A DNA stretch of 64,000 bases from CBDESN01 sp965242495 (lineage in GTDB: Bacteria > Pseudomonadota > Alphaproteobacteria > MPNO01). Below are positions 47,308 to 55,306 of the stretch, piece by piece. The notes below the pieces were generated by a model. That model was given only the letters and a program-made list of their open reading frames with translations. It was not told the DNA's origin and did not search any database. The position numbers and the translations under genes were made by a program. The stretch's first letter is position 1. Each line of letters begins with the position of its first letter. The stretch lies in assembly GCA_965242495.1 (NCBI GenBank), contig OZ251446.1, positions 1,984,001 through 2,048,000 on the forward strand. The letters are read 5' to 3'.

Positions 47308-47341
47308 GGTTCGCCCTCCTCTCGATGCGGCGGTCGGCCCG

Positions 47342-48202
47342 CTAACGCTCGGCGCGGATCGGGTTCGACAGGGCGCCGATGCCCTCGATCTCGACCTCGC
47401 ACACGTCGCCCGCCTTCATGAACAGCGGCGGCTTGCGGGTGAAGCCGACGCCGGCCGGCGTGCCGGTCACGATGATGTCGCCCGGCAGCAGCGTCATCGC
47501 CTTGCTCGCGAAGCTCACCAGCGTCGCCACGTCGAAGATCATGTCCGACGTGTTGCCGTCCTGCACGGTCTTGCCGTTCAGCCGCGTCGTGAGCTTCAGC
47601 CCCTTGGCCCCGGCGGGCAGCTCGTCGGCGCTCACGAACTCGGGGCCGAAGCCGCCCGAGCCGTCGAAATTCTTGCCCGTCGTCCATTGCGACACCCGCA
47701 GCTGGAAGTCGCGGAGCGAGCCTTCGTTGAAGATCGAATAGCCGGCGACGCAGCCCAGCGCCTGGCGCTTGGCCACGTTGCGGGCGCGCGCGCCGATCAC
47801 CGCCACCAGCTCGCCCTCATAGTCGAACTGGCGCGACGCCTTGGGCCGGATCATCGGCTGCCGGTGGCCGACCAGCGAGGTGGCGAAGCGCGCGAACAGG
47901 ATCGGCTCGGCCGGCGGCTTCAACCCCGCCTCCGCCGCGTGGTCGGAATAGTTCAGGCCGACGCAGATGATCTTGCCCGGGTTGGCGATCGGCGGCAGAT
48001 ACGACATCCGGCCCTTGAGCCTGGCTTCCTCGGAAGGCCGCCGCGCCGCGCGCCAAGCGCGGTTCATCGCCCCCTTCGCGGCCAGCAGCCCCGGCAGGTC
48101 GCCCGGCAGGTCGGGCGCCGCGACCGACAGATCCACCCACGCGCCGTCGCGGCGCACCGCCAAGGCCGAACCGCCCCGCTTCTTGACGTTCACGATACGC
48201 AT
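47342..48202 (-). CDS. Fumarylacetoacetate-hydrolase-family protein
   Basis: 286 residues from the ATG at 48202 (MRIVNVKKRGG). ICVGLNYSDHAAEAG and FDYEGELVAVIG give the substrate His and the E-x-E metal pair. The third ligand, normally Asp in an N-D-x-S-x-R-D motif, is Glu here (FNEGSLRDFQ), possibly altering the metal site. GDIIVTGTPAGVGFTR closes the active site. It lies 29 bp after the VOC dioxygenase and 34 bp before the amidohydrolase, forming a three-gene operon. Confidence 0.9.
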   Translation of the reverse strand: MRIVNVKKRGGSALAVRRDGAWVDLSVAAPDLPGDLPGLLAAKGAMNRAWRAARRPSEEARLKGRMSYLPPIANPGKIICVGLNYSDHAAEAGLKPPAEPILFARFATSLVGHRQPMIRPKASRQFDYEGELVAVIGARARNVAKRQALGCVAGYSIFNEGSLRDFQLRVSQWTTGKNFDGSGGFGPEFVSADELPAGAKGLKLTTRLNGKTVQDGNTSDMIFDVATLVSFASKAMTLLPGDIIVTGTPAGVGFTRKPPLFMKAGDVCEVEIEGIGALSNPIRAER

Positions 48203-48231
48203 CCTCGCCTCCCCGCCGTCGGTTGCCGTCG

Positions 48232-49089
48232 CTAGCCGTCGAACTCCCGGATGTCGGGGCGCGCGCCCCACATGCACAGCGACCAATGATCCCAGGGGAA
48301 TTGCCGCGCGCGGCGTTCGGGATGCTCGTCCAGCATCATCACCCCGTGGGAGTATTCGTAGACCATCCGATCCGGCCCCTCGAAATACAGGAATCTGGCC
48401 CCGGACAGCGGATGGCGGCCGGGGCCGAACACGATCCGCACCTGGCGTTCGCGCAGGAAGTACCAGGAGCGCATCACGTCGTCATGGCTCTCGACCTGGA
48501 AGTTGACGTGCTGCACGCCGGGCTCCTTGGCCGGGAACAGGGCGATGCGGTGATGCACGTCGTCGAACGAGATCAACCCGGCGTCCCCCACCCAATCGTT
48601 GGGGCGGAAGTTGAACATCGTGCACCAGAACTCCTCGTCGCGCGGCGCGTCGCTGCTGCGCAGGCCGATATGGCTGAACTGGTCGATGCCGGCGTCGCGG
48701 CCGGGGAAGTAGCGGCGGCCGCTATGGAACGGCCGGAGCACGATATCGACGACGTTGCCGCTGGGATCGCGAAAGGTGAAGAAGTCCATCACCCGGCGTT
48801 CGGCGCACGCCTCGGGGCGCCCACGCTCGACCTCGATGCCGGCGGCCCGAAGCGCCTCCATCGCGGCCTCGAGCTCGGGCCGGGTGGCGATCTCGAAGCC
48901 TACCGCGTGGTCGGTCGGGTCGCCCTCCAGGTAACAGATGTTGTGATCGCGGTCGTCGCCCCGCAGATAGGCGCGGCCGTTCTCGCGTCCGACCAGTTCG
49001 AGCCCCATCATGTCGGTGGCGAAGCCGACGGCGGCGTCGAGGTCCGCAGCGCCGAGCCTGACGTAGCGAATGTCGACGAGGTCGATCAT
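48232..49089 (-). CDS. Two-domain type I extradiol dioxygenase (VOC, BphC-like)
   Basis: 285 residues from the ATG at 49089. Two VOC modules; the C-terminal one has the complete iron triad H140 (FSHIGLRS), H194 (VQHVNFQV) and E245 (RMVYEYSHG). Length and layout match 2,3-dihydroxybiphenyl/catechol dioxygenases. It is the first gene of an operon with the FAH protein and the amidohydrolase, a plausible meta-cleavage sequence: ring opening, then C-C hydrolysis and decarboxylation or hydration. The aromatic substrate is not known. Confidence 0.9.
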   Translation of the reverse strand: MIDLVDIRYVRLGAADLDAAVGFATDMMGLELVGRENGRAYLRGDDRDHNICYLEGDPTDHAVGFEIATRPELEAAMEALRAAGIEVERGRPEACAERRVMDFFTFRDPSGNVVDIVLRPFHSGRRYFPGRDAGIDQFSHIGLRSSDAPRDEEFWCTMFNFRPNDWVGDAGLISFDDVHHRIALFPAKEPGVQHVNFQVESHDDVMRSWYFLRERQVRIVFGPGRHPLSGARFLYFEGPDRMVYEYSHGVMMLDEHPERRARQFPWDHWSLCMWGARPDIREFDG

Positions 49090-49225
49090 GACGCACTCCC
49101 CGTTGCCGACGGGACGGTGGAGCGTCATTCCACCACCCGTCGGCAAGGAACGCAAGCCCGGCGGTTTTCCTTGGCGGCCGGTCGCGCGACATGCGAGAGT
49201 GCGACCGGGCGAAGGAGCGCGACCG

Positions 49226-49798
49226 ATGGACCGGAGGCTGGCGACCCGCGGCATCGACCATCTCGCCTTGGTCACCGACGACATGCCGGCGACGATGGCG
49301 TTCTACACCGAAGTCATGCGGATGCGGCTGGTCCATGTCCGGCGCGTGCCGTTCGAGCAGAACCGCGGGCAGCCGCCCTACGACAATCTGCGCCACTATT
49401 TCTTCGACATGGGGAATGACGAGCTGCTCGCCTTCTTCGAGTATCCGAACGACGCGCCCCGCGCCAACCGCGACCATTTGGGCGGAATGCAGCATCTCGC
49501 CTTCCATTTGCCGCGCGACCGGTTCGACGAGATGGTGGAGCATGTGAAGTCCTGCGGCGTCCGCGTGGTCGGACCGGTCCCGCTGGGCGGGCGTTTCTGG
49601 TCGGCCTATTTCTTCGACAACAACGGCATCCGGCTCGAACTCGCGACCAGTTTGGGGCCGCCGGGCATGAGCGTGGTCGAATCGGTGCGGCAGACCGAGG
49701 CCGAGGCGCGCGCCGAGCTGACGACGCTGCTGGACGACCCGGCCGAGATCGAGCGCTGGCTCGCGGCGATGCCGCTGGTCGAAGCGGAGGTCGCCTGA
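49226..49798 (+). CDS. VOC-family dioxygenase-like protein
   Basis: 190 residues from the ATG at 49226, with GAAGGAG eight bases upstream. It carries all three predicted metal ligands: H12 (GIDHLALV), H90 (GMQHLAFHL) and E138 (IRLELATS). Single-domain extradiol enzymes and related lyases look like this. Divergent from the two-domain VOC gene, with 136 bp between the starts. Confidence 0.88.
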   Translation: MDRRLATRGIDHLALVTDDMPATMAFYTEVMRMRLVHVRRVPFEQNRGQPPYDNLRHYFFDMGNDELLAFFEYPNDAPRANRDHLGGMQHLAFHLPRDRFDEMVEHVKSCGVRVVGPVPLGGRFWSAYFFDNNGIRLELATSLGPPGMSVVESVRQTEAEARAELTTLLDDPAEIERWLAAMPLVEAEVA

Positions 49799-49895
49799 CC
49801 CGCGACGCCGGAGGCCGCGCCGCCCGGGGCGCGCAGGGCGACGCCGGGACCGCATCCGGATCGCATAACGAGAACGAGAAACGCGGGCGAAAACC

Positions 49896-50738
49896 TCACA
49901 GGCCGAGCACGCGCTCGGCGTTGGCGTGGAACAGCTGCGTCAACACGTCCTCGGCATAGCCCAGCTCGTCCCATTCGCGGAACAGGCGTTCATACGGGAT
50001 GCTCGGATAGTCGCTGCCGAACATCACCTTGTCGCGCAGCCGGCCGCGAATGTCGCGCTTGAGCGACTCGGGCAGATAGCGAGGCGCCCAGCCCGACATT
50101 TCCCAGAAGACGTTGCCCTTGTGCAGGGCGACCGCGGTCATCTCCTCGACCCAGGGCCAGCCGGGATGGGCGGCGACGATGACGAGGTTCGGGAAATCGG
50201 CCGCCAGGTCGTCGATCGCCAGCGGATGCGCGTGCCGCACCCGCGCGCCCATGCCGCCCGGCGCGCCCGCGCCCATGCCGGTGGTGCCCACGTCGATCAT
50301 CACCGGCGCGCCGAGCGAGCAGATCGTCTCCCACAACGGATAGAAGCGCCGGTCGTCCACCGAGAACCGCCCCATGATCGGGTGGAAGTGAAAGCCGAGC
50401 ATGGCGAACTCCTCCACCGCCCGCTTGGCCTCGCGGATCGCGATCTCGCCCTTGAACGGATCGACCGCGCCCCAGGCCTGGCGGATGCGGCCGGGATGGC
50501 GGTCGCGCATCCCGGCGACGTAGGCGTTGTCGCAGGGCGGCGTCCCGGCCGCGGTCTCGAGATCGAGCGCGACCAGCACGGCCTCGACCCCGGCGTCGGC
50601 GAAGTCGCGGACCACCTCGTCCTCGGTCTTGGCCGTCCACGCCCGGTTCCAGTACTTGCCGAGCGCCTCGACGTAAGGCGCCTGGCAGGCGATCCAGGGC
50701 TCGGTGCCGGGGTAGCAGTGAAGATCGACGATGCGCAT
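49896..50738 (-). CDS. Amidohydrolase family 2 protein
   Basis: 280 residues. MRIVDLHCYPGTEPW carries an altered first metal motif (H-C-Y instead of H-x-H). LGFHFHPIMGRF, IVAAHPGWPWVEEM and FGSDYPSIPYERLF follow the family order of ligands and catalytic Asp. It is shorter than the amidohydrolase at 46057. Four bases separate it from the Sel1 gene upstream on the same strand. Confidence 0.87.
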   Translation of the reverse strand: MRIVDLHCYPGTEPWIACQAPYVEALGKYWNRAWTAKTEDEVVRDFADAGVEAVLVALDLETAAGTPPCDNAYVAGMRDRHPGRIRQAWGAVDPFKGEIAIREAKRAVEEFAMLGFHFHPIMGRFSVDDRRFYPLWETICSLGAPVMIDVGTTGMGAGAPGGMGARVRHAHPLAIDDLAADFPNLVIVAAHPGWPWVEEMTAVALHKGNVFWEMSGWAPRYLPESLKRDIRGRLRDKVMFGSDYPSIPYERLFREWDELGYAEDVLTQLFHANAERVLGL

Positions 50739-50742
50739 CGCG

Positions 50743-51417
50743 CTATCCGCCGTCCGCAGTCAGTTCTTCCACCCTGGCCGCGGCGCGGCGACGCTCGGAG
50801 TCCGACATCGCCCGCTCGATCTCGTTTCGCGCCGTCAGCGCCGCCTCTTCGCCCCGCGCCGCGGCGCGGGCGAGCAGCGCCCAGGCCTCCGCCAGGTCCA
50901 GCGCCACCCCGTCGCCGTTGGCGTATAGCAGCCCCAGCCGGTGCTGGGCCTCGGGCAGCCCCGCCTCCGCCGCCCGACGGTACCAGCCCGCCGCGGCGCC
51001 GGCGTCGCGCGCGCCCTCCGCGGCGGCGTCGTAGCACAGGCCCAGGTTGAAGGCCGCCTCGGCGATGCCGCGCCGCGCCGCTTTCTCGTACCAGAACCGG
51101 GCCGCGGCAGGGTCCGCGGCGACCCCTCTTCCGGCCTTGTAATAACCGGCGATCTTGAACTGCGCCGCCGCATGCCCCTGCGTCGCGGCCGCGCGGAACC
51201 AGCGCGCCGCCTCGGCCGCGTCGACATCGCGGTTGATTCCGCTCTCATACATCAGCCCGAGATAGAATTGGGCTCTGGGCGATCCCGACTGGGCGGCGTC
51301 GGCGTACCAGCGCATCGCGTCGCCATAGGCGGCCGGCGGCGCCGCGCCGGAGAGGCAGGGAGCGCCGGCGGCGAGCGCAACGAGGGCCGCGAGCCCCGCG
51401 AGCGGCAGCGGTTTCAT
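50743..51417 (-). CDS. Sel1-repeat (tetratricopeptide-like) exported protein
   Basis: 224 residues from the ATG at 51417. Signal peptide (LAGLAALVALAAGAPCLSGA) with a possible lipobox-like Cys, then four Sel1 repeats, each with the pattern A-x-(F/H)-x-L-G-x-x-Y: RAQFYLGLMYESG, AAQFKIAGYYKAGRG, EAAFNLGLCYDAA, EAQHRLGLLYANGDG. It would be a periplasmic protein-interaction scaffold. It overlaps the quinone oxidoreductase stop as ATGA. Confidence 0.9.
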   Translation of the reverse strand: MKPLPLAGLAALVALAAGAPCLSGAAPPAAYGDAMRWYADAAQSGSPRAQFYLGLMYESGINRDVDAAEAARWFRAAATQGHAAAQFKIAGYYKAGRGVAADPAAARFWYEKAARRGIAEAAFNLGLCYDAAAEGARDAGAAAGWYRRAAEAGLPEAQHRLGLLYANGDGVALDLAEAWALLARAAARGEEAALTARNEIERAMSDSERRRAAARVEELTADGG

Positions 51418-52430
51418 CGCCGATTCGCGTTTCGACCGGCATCCATCGTAAGCACCGCCTTGCCGACGATCTTCCGTTCCTCCAGCAGGCGGATGGCGTC
51501 CATGAAGCGGTCGAGCGGAAAGCGGGACATGATGTGCGAATGGATCTTCCCCTGCCGGTGCAGGTCGAAGATCGCCCGCTGCGTCTCCTCGAGCTCGGGC
51601 GACTTGCGGTCGAGATAGCTGTTGATGGTCATGCCGACGACCGAGATGTTCTTGAGCAGCAGGTAGTTGGTCTTGACCGAGGGAATCGTCCCCGACGTGA
51701 ACCCGGCGACGACCGCGCGGCCGCGCCAGGCGACCGCCCGCAGCGCGGCGTCGAACACCTGCCCGCCGACCAGATCGAGCACGAGATCCACCCCCTCCCC
51801 GCCGGTATGGGCGAGCACCTGGGCGCGCAGGGAATCGCGCAAGTCCCCGGCGCTGAGATCCACCACCGCATCGGCGCCGAACGCCAGCACGCTCTCGGCC
51901 TTGGCCGGGGTGGTGAGGCCGGCCAGCACTTTGCCCGCCCCGAGCGCCTTGGCGAGCTCGACCGCGGCCGTCCCGACGCCGCCCGACGCGCCGTTGACCA
52001 ACACCGATTCGCCGGGTTGCAGCCCGCCGCGCGCCGTGAGCGCGAAATGGGCGGTCTGATAAACCAGCCCCATCGCCGCGGCGTCCTCGAACGCGACCGA
52101 TTTGGGAAGCGGAAAGCAGAGCCCCTGGTGTACGGCGACCTTCTCGGCGAGCGCGCCGTGATTGACGTGCGCGATCACCCGGTCGCCGGGGGAGACCGAG
52201 GCCACGCCGGGACCGGTCGCGGCGATCGTCCCGGCGGCGTCCTTGCCCGGCGTGAACGGCAGCGGCGGCAGATTCTGATAGGCGCCGTCGAGCGACAGCA
52301 GGTCGGTGAAGTTGATCCCCGACGCCTCGACCTCGACCAGAATTTCGCCCGGCCCCGGCGCCGGGTCGGCGACCTCCTCCACGGCGACCGCTTCGCGGTT
52401 GCGGAATTCCCGGATCACGACTGCGCGCAT
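51414..52430 (-). CDS. NADPH:quinone oxidoreductase (MDR family)
   Basis: 338 residues. Zinc-less medium-chain dehydrogenase: GINFTDLLSLDGAYQ, PGKDAAGTIAATG, GDRVIAHVNHGALAEK, then the NADPH fold with LVNGASGGVGTAAVELAK and the quinone-reductase end DRFMDAIRLLEERKIVGKAVL. It reduces quinones or enones in the cytoplasm. First gene of a short operon with the Sel1 and amidohydrolase genes. Confidence 0.92.
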   Translation of the reverse strand: MRAVVIREFRNREAVAVEEVADPAPGPGEILVEVEASGINFTDLLSLDGAYQNLPPLPFTPGKDAAGTIAATGPGVASVSPGDRVIAHVNHGALAEKVAVHQGLCFPLPKSVAFEDAAAMGLVYQTAHFALTARGGLQPGESVLVNGASGGVGTAAVELAKALGAGKVLAGLTTPAKAESVLAFGADAVVDLSAGDLRDSLRAQVLAHTGGEGVDLVLDLVGGQVFDAALRAVAWRGRAVVAGFTSGTIPSVKTNYLLLKNISVVGMTINSYLDRKSPELEETQRAIFDLHRQGKIHSHIMSRFPLDRFMDAIRLLEERKIVGKAVLTMDAGRNANRR

Positions 52431-52527
52431 GCGACGACGCCCTCCCTGCTCGGCCTGACGGACGCCCCTGGGTAGCGCATTTTCCGCCGCTGCGGAATGG
52501 CCGCGTCGACGCCGGAAAATTTTTCTG

Positions 52528-52556
52528 TTGACACGGAGGAATTTTTGTGTTACGAT
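52528..52556 (+). promoter_or_regulatory. Candidate sigma-70 promoter
   Basis: TTGACA at 52528-52533 (perfect -35), a 17-base spacer and TACGAT at 52551-52556 (four of six -10 positions). A start near 52563 would leave about 490 untranslated bases before the molybdenum-hydroxylase gene. Confidence 0.6.
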
Positions 52557-52776
52557 GTATCAAAATCGGCGGATGGAATCCGGACCCCCGCGGCAAATCC
52601 GTCAGGTGGGGTCGCTGTCGCCATGGTAGATCGGTATCGGCCGGCATTTCGCAATCGAAGGTTGCATTTTCGGTGTCGTTCTTGACGATGTCGTTGCCTC
52701 GACCGCCGCATTGAGGCGACGCGATGGATGGGTCATGCGGCATCCGGGCAGACGAATTCGAGCGCCGGATCCATCC

Positions 52777-52843
52777 TTGCTTTCCGCCTGCTTCGGCCCT
52801 GCTTTTAGCCTGTTTTCGGCCTGCTTTTGCCGTGCTTTTTCGG
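52777..52843 (+). repeat. Degenerate tandem 11-base repeat
   Basis: About six units of CTGCTTTYRGC with small changes in length (CTGCTTCGGCC, CTGCTTTTAGC, CTGTTTTCGGC, CTGCTTTTGC and so on). The period is close to one helical turn. Function unknown; slippage product or protein-binding array. Confidence 0.7.
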
Positions 52844-53050
52844 ATCAACTCTTTGAAATATAAAGATTTTCAAATTTCTTTCCCCGGCGGAGCCACGTTT
52901 GACCTCCCCGCGCCTCCACCCCGATCCCGGCCCGAAGCGGGTTCGGCGGCTCGGCCCGCTGCAATCCAAAATTGCATTTCATCACGAATAAGACGACGAC
53001 GCGCCAGCCGGGCGCTTGACGGCCGGGGCCGCGGCGGCTAACGAGCGGCC

Positions 53051-53938
53051 ATGGCCGTCGAGACCAGCCGCTACGCCTATATGCGCGCCGAAACGCTGGA
53101 CCGCGCGCTCGAGCTGCTGGCCGCCGACCCGGGCGGGGCGCGGGTGCTCGCCGGCGGCCAGAGTCTGGTGCCGATGCTGCGCAGCGGTATGGCCGCCCCG
53201 GCGACGCTGATCGACATCAACCGCCTGTCGGAGCTCGCCTATATCGAGTGCGACGGCGAGACGCTCCGCATCGGCGCGCTCACGCGGACGCGCGACGTGG
53301 AGCGCTCCGAGGTCGTCCGCAAGGCCGCGCCGCTGCTCGCCGACGCCGTCGCCTGGGTCGCCTATCCGCAGGTGCGGAACCGCGGCACCGTCGGCGGCAA
53401 CCTGGCGCATGGCGACCCGGCGGCCCAGATCGGCGGCGCCGTGCTCGCCCTCGAAGGCGCCGTCATCGCCCGGCGAAAGGCCGGTGGGCGGCGCGAGATC
53501 GCGGCCGCGGACTTCTTCCGCTACTGGTTCGAGACCGCCCTCGCCGACGACGAGCTGCTGGTCGAGCTGGTTCTGCCGGCGCGCCCGCCCGGCGCCGGCT
53601 GGTCCTATCTCGAGGTGGCCCGGCCGCCGGGCTCGCCCGTCCATGCCGGGGTCGCCGCCCGCCTGGAGCTCGACGGCGGGGCCGTCGCCCGGGCCGCGCT
53701 CGCCTTCGTCGGCGTGGCCCCGACGCCGGTTCGCCTGTCCGCCCTCGAACGGCGGCTCGAAGGCAGGGCGGTGGACGACGCGCTGCTCGACGAAGCGGCG
53801 GAGGCGGTCCGCGCCGGGCTCGAGCCGGTCGGCGATGCGGCGGCGCCCGCCGACTACCGGAAGCACGTCGCCGCCGTGCTCGCCCGGCGCGCGTTGGCCG
53901 AGGCCGCGGCGCGGGCGCGGGACGAAGCCCCGGCATGA
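53051..53938 (+). CDS. FAD-binding (M) subunit of a molybdenum hydroxylase
   Basis: 295 residues. FAD-binding domain of the xanthine-dehydrogenase/CO-dehydrogenase family: VLAGGQSLVPMLRSGM (about 37-52), TLIDINRLSEL, IGALTRTRDVE, and the second FAD motif RNRGTVGGNLAHGDPA (about 114-129), followed by the CoxM-type C-terminal domain. It moves electrons from the [2Fe-2S] subunit to an acceptor. The S subunit follows with an ATGA overlap; no L (molybdopterin) subunit gene is present next to them. Confidence 0.93.
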   Translation: MAVETSRYAYMRAETLDRALELLAADPGGARVLAGGQSLVPMLRSGMAAPATLIDINRLSELAYIECDGETLRIGALTRTRDVERSEVVRKAAPLLADAVAWVAYPQVRNRGTVGGNLAHGDPAAQIGGAVLALEGAVIARRKAGGRREIAAADFFRYWFETALADDELLVELVLPARPPGAGWSYLEVARPPGSPVHAGVAARLELDGGAVARAALAFVGVAPTPVRLSALERRLEGRAVDDALLDEAAEAVRAGLEPVGDAAAPADYRKHVAAVLARRALAEAAARARDEAPA

Positions 53939-54480
53939 GCGACGGCCCGGCCCATGGCGTCCGCCTCACGGTGAACGGCGCGGCCTGCGAAGCCCGGGTG
54001 GACGAACGGTCGTCGCTCGCCGAGTTCGTCCGCGACGAGCTGGGGCTCACCGGCACCCATGTCGGCTGCGATGCGGGCCATTGCGGGGCCTGCACGGTGC
54101 TGGCGGACGGGAGGGCGATCCGCTCCTGCCTGCTGCTCGCGGCGCAGGCCGACGGGATGGAGATCGTGACCGTGGAGGGGCTCGGGCAGTCTTCGACGAC
54201 CGGCCTGCATCCGTTGCAGCGGGCGTTCATCGACCATGCCGGCGCGCAGTGCGGCTTCTGCACGCCGGGGGTGCTGATGACCATGCAGGAGCTGCTGTCC
54301 GGAGCCGGACGGCCGAGCCGGGAGCAGATCCGGCTGGCGTTGCTCGGCAACGTGTGCCGCTGCGGCGGCTATCAGAACATGATCGACGCCGTCCTCGCCG
54401 CGGCCGGGGATGGGGTCGGGGACGCGGCGAAGCCGGCCCTTCAGCCGGACCGACCGCGCTCCAGCCGGAGCGCCGCGTAG
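53935..54480 (+). CDS. [2Fe-2S] (S) subunit of a molybdenum hydroxylase
   Basis: 181 residues from the ATG at 53935. Plant-type cluster cysteines C45, C50, C53 and C65 (GCDAGHCGACTVLADG..SC) and the second cluster C106, C109, C141 and C143 (CGFCTPG; NVCRCGGYQN) are complete. The C-terminal 30 residues overlap the end of the convergent transporter gene by 40 bp and are low in complexity. The molybdopterin subunit that should complete the enzyme is not in this window. Confidence 0.94.
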   Translation: MSDGPAHGVRLTVNGAACEARVDERSSLAEFVRDELGLTGTHVGCDAGHCGACTVLADGRAIRSCLLLAAQADGMEIVTVEGLGQSSTTGLHPLQRAFIDHAGAQCGFCTPGVLMTMQELLSGAGRPSREQIRLALLGNVCRCGGYQNMIDAVLAAAGDGVGDAAKPALQPDRPRSSRSAA

Positions 54481-55283
54481 CCGGCGACGAAGATCACGAG
54501 CGCCCCGGTCCAGGTCCAGACGTCCGTGACTTCGTCGAACAGGACATAGCCCAGGGCGGCGGCGCAGGGGAGACGCAGGAAGTCGAAGGGCTGCACGACG
54601 CGCGCGTCCGCGGCGGCGACGGCGCGGGTGATCGCGAGCTGCGCCGCGGTCCCGAGGACGCCCACGGCGACGAGCCAGCCGAGCTCGGCCCAGCCGGGCG
54701 CGACCCAGCCGAACGGGGCGAAGACCGCCGACGCGGGCAGCAGCAGCAGGTTGCCGTAGGCGACGATCACCGCGGCTCCGTCGGTCCGGGTCAGGACCCG
54801 GACGCAGCAATTGACCGCCGAGAAGGCGACCGCGGCGCCGAGTGCGGCGATCGCGCCGATCCCGACGACGGCGAGGCCTGGCCGCAGGATGACGAGCGCC
54901 CCGGCGAACCCGGCGGCGACGGCCAGCCAATGGCGGGCGCCGGCGCGTTCGCCGAGAAAGATCACCGCCCCGGCGATGGTGAAGACCGGCATGGTGAACT
55001 GGAGGGCGTAATACTCGGCGAGTGGAATCAGGCCCACGCCGTAGAACCAGCAGGCCATGCCGACATAGGCGAAGGCGGTGCGCAATCCGTGGAGCGGAAA
55101 CCTTTCCGTCCGCAGCCCGCGCCAACCGCCGCCGAGGAACAACGGCGCCAGCAACAGGAGGGCTACGAAGCTGCGGACGAAGATGACTTCGGAGACCGGG
55201 AAGCGGTCGGTGAGTTCGCGGACAACCGTCCCGGTGAGGACGTAACAGAGACCGGCGAGAGCCATCCACAGCGCGCCCCGCAC
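54441..55283 (-). CDS. EamA/DMT-family permease
   Basis: 280 residues from a GTG at 55283 (an ATG at 55265 is nearly as good). Ten hydrophobic helices in two EamA repeats, beginning LWMALAGLCYVLTGTVV and including VFTIAGAVIFLGERAGARHW (end of repeat one) and GYVLFDEVTDVWTWTGALVI (end of repeat two). Such proteins export or import small metabolites through the inner membrane. It is 24 bp after the Rieske oxygenase gene, so it may carry its substrate or product. Confidence 0.88.
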   Translation of the reverse strand: MRGALWMALAGLCYVLTGTVVRELTDRFPVSEVIFVRSFVALLLLAPLFLGGGWRGLRTERFPLHGLRTAFAYVGMACWFYGVGLIPLAEYYALQFTMPVFTIAGAVIFLGERAGARHWLAVAAGFAGALVILRPGLAVVGIGAIAALGAAVAFSAVNCCVRVLTRTDGAAVIVAYGNLLLLPASAVFAPFGWVAPGWAELGWLVAVGVLGTAAQLAITRAVAAADARVVQPFDFLRLPCAAALGYVLFDEVTDVWTWTGALVIFVAGYAALRLERGRSG

Positions 55284-55306
55284 CGCGGCCGGCGCGGCGC
55301 GCCCCG

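Larger units (their letters stand above)
52431..53050. other. 620-bp A/T-richer gap with promoter, leader and short repeats
   Basis: The longest gene-free stretch outside the mobile patches. It contains a near-consensus sigma-70 promoter at 52528-52556, a possible stem GACCCC/GGGGTC at 52583-52613, six degenerate 11-base repeats at 52777-52843 and a run of A/T around 52855-52885. Frames within it show no recognisable protein. A long untranslated leader for the gene at 53051 or a small RNA is possible. Confidence 0.6.

Noticed and set aside
50743..52848. Apparent 701-residue protein ending in Sel1 repeats
   Set aside because: Only the part from the ATG at 51417 is protein-like, with a signal peptide; the rest is antisense or out of frame to the quinone oxidoreductase.
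52724..53041. Small plus-strand frame across the 11-base repeats
   Set aside because: Translation is repeat-driven (LLACFRPAFAVLF) and then Arg/Ala-rich; no ribosome site.
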